Of a stretch of 32,554 bases of DNA, positions 29,968 to 32,554 are shown piece after piece (position 1 is the stretch's first letter; the number at the start of each line of letters is the position of its first letter). The translations under genes and the position numbers were made by a program. The DNA is taken from NCBI GenBank assembly GCA_017410525.1, contig JAFQQQ010000010.1, positions 1 to 32,554 on the forward strand. Reading direction: 5' to 3'. Source of the stretch: Bacilli bacterium (GTDB taxonomy: Bacteria > Bacillota_I > Bacilli_A > RF39 > UBA660). Below the pieces are notes generated by a model. That model ran no database searches. It had not been told where the DNA came from and saw nothing but the letters and a program-made list of their open reading frames with translations.

Positions 29968-30139
29968 TTATCTATGCTTATATTATAGTGTGACTTACAT
30001 TCTTTAAAATTACCATTATCAATTATTCCAACATCGTGCATATCTTCATCAACTTCCATCTATTGCTAAAATTACTTTTCGTACCAAAGTTATTATATAT
30101 GACTTTAATAATTTAAGTTTTTTAATTTTAAGGGTTTCA
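29968..30139. other. Gene-free stretch
   Basis: No supported gene on either strand. A 37-codon minus-strand frame (29946-30059) has no ribosome site and ends inside the terminator hairpin. The region may hold remains of an earlier gene. Confidence 0.4.
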
Positions 30140-30228
30140 GGGATTATCCCTATGTATAGAATTTGTGGGAGTACAAATTCAGTGCTTGCTAGTCCACGAC
30201 TAGATAGAAAATTAGTATTAATTTTCTA
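30140..30228. repeat. Cluster of four perfect inverted repeats
   Basis: Four different dyads follow each other in 89 bases: GGGAT-T-ATCCC (30140-30150), GAATTTGT-GGGAGT-ACAAATTC (30159-30180), CTAGTC-CAC-GACTAG (30189-30203) and TAGAAAATTA-GTAT-TAATTTTCTA (30205-30228). The last covers the stop of the 59-codon gene and may be part of its terminator. The others lack T-runs. The position just beyond the recombinase unit would suit a recombination (att) site, or a structured 3' UTR. Confidence 0.55.
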
Positions 30229-30397
30229 CTTTCTCAGTATTATTTTTATCTATATTTGATAATGTAGAATTATTTTTACTATAATATTTATCTAATATTT
30301 CATTTAATCTTTCTTCAAATGCTTCCATAACTAATTCTTCAAATGTAGGACCATTTTCATCAAAAAATATATTTATTTTAAATTCATCTTTTTTCAT
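30218..30397 (-). CDS. Small acidic protein following the serine recombinase
   Basis: 59 residues: MKKDEFKINIFFDENGPTFE followed by ELVMEAFEERLNEILDKYY and a polar tail. A short beta strand and one long amphipathic helix are predicted. GAAAGGAG at the end of the recombinase gene and a one-base gap show that the two are translated together. Small proteins in this position sometimes assist or direct recombination (directionality factors), but no domain can be named, so the role is inferred from position only. Confidence 0.75.
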   Translation of the reverse strand: MKKDEFKINIFFDENGPTFEELVMEAFEERLNEILDKYYSKNNSTLSNIDKNNTEKVEN

Positions 30398-30398
30398 T

Positions 30399-32371
<1,973 letters not shown>

Positions 32372-32381
<10 letters not shown>

Positions 32382-32416
32382 ATAAAATTATAATTTAAAT
32401 TATAAATACTGCCCAT
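32372..32416 (-). CDS. Leader peptide of the recombinase gene
   Basis: 14 codons, MGSIYNLNYNFMRK, then TGA. A perfect AGGAGGT (32427-32421) precedes the ATG, far too good a site for chance. An in-frame stop just upstream shows that it is not the end of a longer gene. The last codons (ATG AGG AAA TGA) form the 5' arm of the terminator that precedes the recombinase. This is the layout of translation-controlled attenuators. The Tyr/Asn-rich codons might be where a ribosome slows, but no stalling motif is known. Confidence 0.6.
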
Positions 32417-32427
32417 TTGTACCTCCT

Positions 32428-32554
32428 AAAACTGATACACTATCTATTAGTATTTTATAATATAATATTTTAATAATTTTGTATATGACTTATGTATGAA
32501 ATGTACTAGTTAATGCTTCTAATATAATTTTCTAGTTCTGATAACTTAATTTTA
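32428..32554. other. Upstream region of the recombinase leader
   Basis: Very AT-rich, no gene recognised. On the minus strand several TATAAA/TATTAT-like boxes near 32450-32475 could be the promoter of the leader ORF, but none has a clear -35. Confidence 0.3.

Noticed and set aside
29946-30059. 37-codon minus-strand frame
   Set aside because: No ribosome site or promoter, and it ends inside a terminator hairpin; perhaps a gene remnant, but not supportable.

Overview
The window is AT-rich Bacillota DNA, probably from an uncultured gut member of the Bacilli, Erysipelotrichia or 'Mollicutes-related' lineages. The signs are the strong A/T codon bias, T-box leaders, FtsEX, YtxGH-like proteins, a TmcAL/YceD/L32 neighbourhood and GGTG/GGAGG ribosome sites. 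The standard code is used: prfB (RF2) is present with its in-frame TGA frameshift site, and the gene ending at 29099 stops at TGA, so this is not a code-4 mycoplasma. A SspI-type spore protein and two YjcZ-type peptides suggest a lineage that forms spores or did so recently.

Layout. 1-1300: 3' part of a cell-wall amidase, a possible small RNA with terminator, and a decayed gene tail ending in GVRPVI. 1378-6503: prfB, a YitT-type membrane protein, ftsE and ftsX, then a separately transcribed FAD-dependent oxidoreductase. 6668-10239: small genes (48-aa protein, DUF192 protein, pilin-like peptide), glyS behind an unusually short T-box leader, sspI, a coat-like protein and trmB. 10322-14969: a six-gene envelope operon (lipoprotein, acidic protein, YtxG-like, YtxH-like, membrane protein, GGDEF sensor). 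15048-17432: recX, a membrane-anchored PrsA-like foldase and two YjcZ-like peptides. 17516-23756: cysteine desulfurase with an overlapping pentapeptide-repeat protein, folD, an HExxH/HD protein, tmcAL, an unknown protein, yceD and rpmF. 23815-26586: a tyrosine T-box controlling HAD phosphatase, deoC and tyrS. 26695-28511: a repetitive anchored surface protein and an unknown protein.

28512-32554 is the accessory end. It holds divergent promoters with a possible small RNA, a small membrane protein, a lipoprotein whose C-terminus matches the decayed fragment near 1.1-1.26 kb, a cluster of four perfect inverted repeats, and a large serine recombinase with a 59-aa partner. Just upstream of the recombinase is a 14-codon leader ORF whose end overlaps one arm of an intrinsic terminator, the arrangement of a translation-dependent attenuator.

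Best candidates for something new: the recombinase leader with the adjacent inverted-repeat cluster and variable-type lipoprotein; the glyS T-box that has lost nearly all of Stem I; the Cys/His-rich tail on DeoC; the HExxH/HD fusion; and a dyad (CAAAC-N4-GTTTG type) inside the recX promoter that recurs before the 48-aa gene. No CRISPR array, tRNA, rRNA or insertion sequence was recognised.
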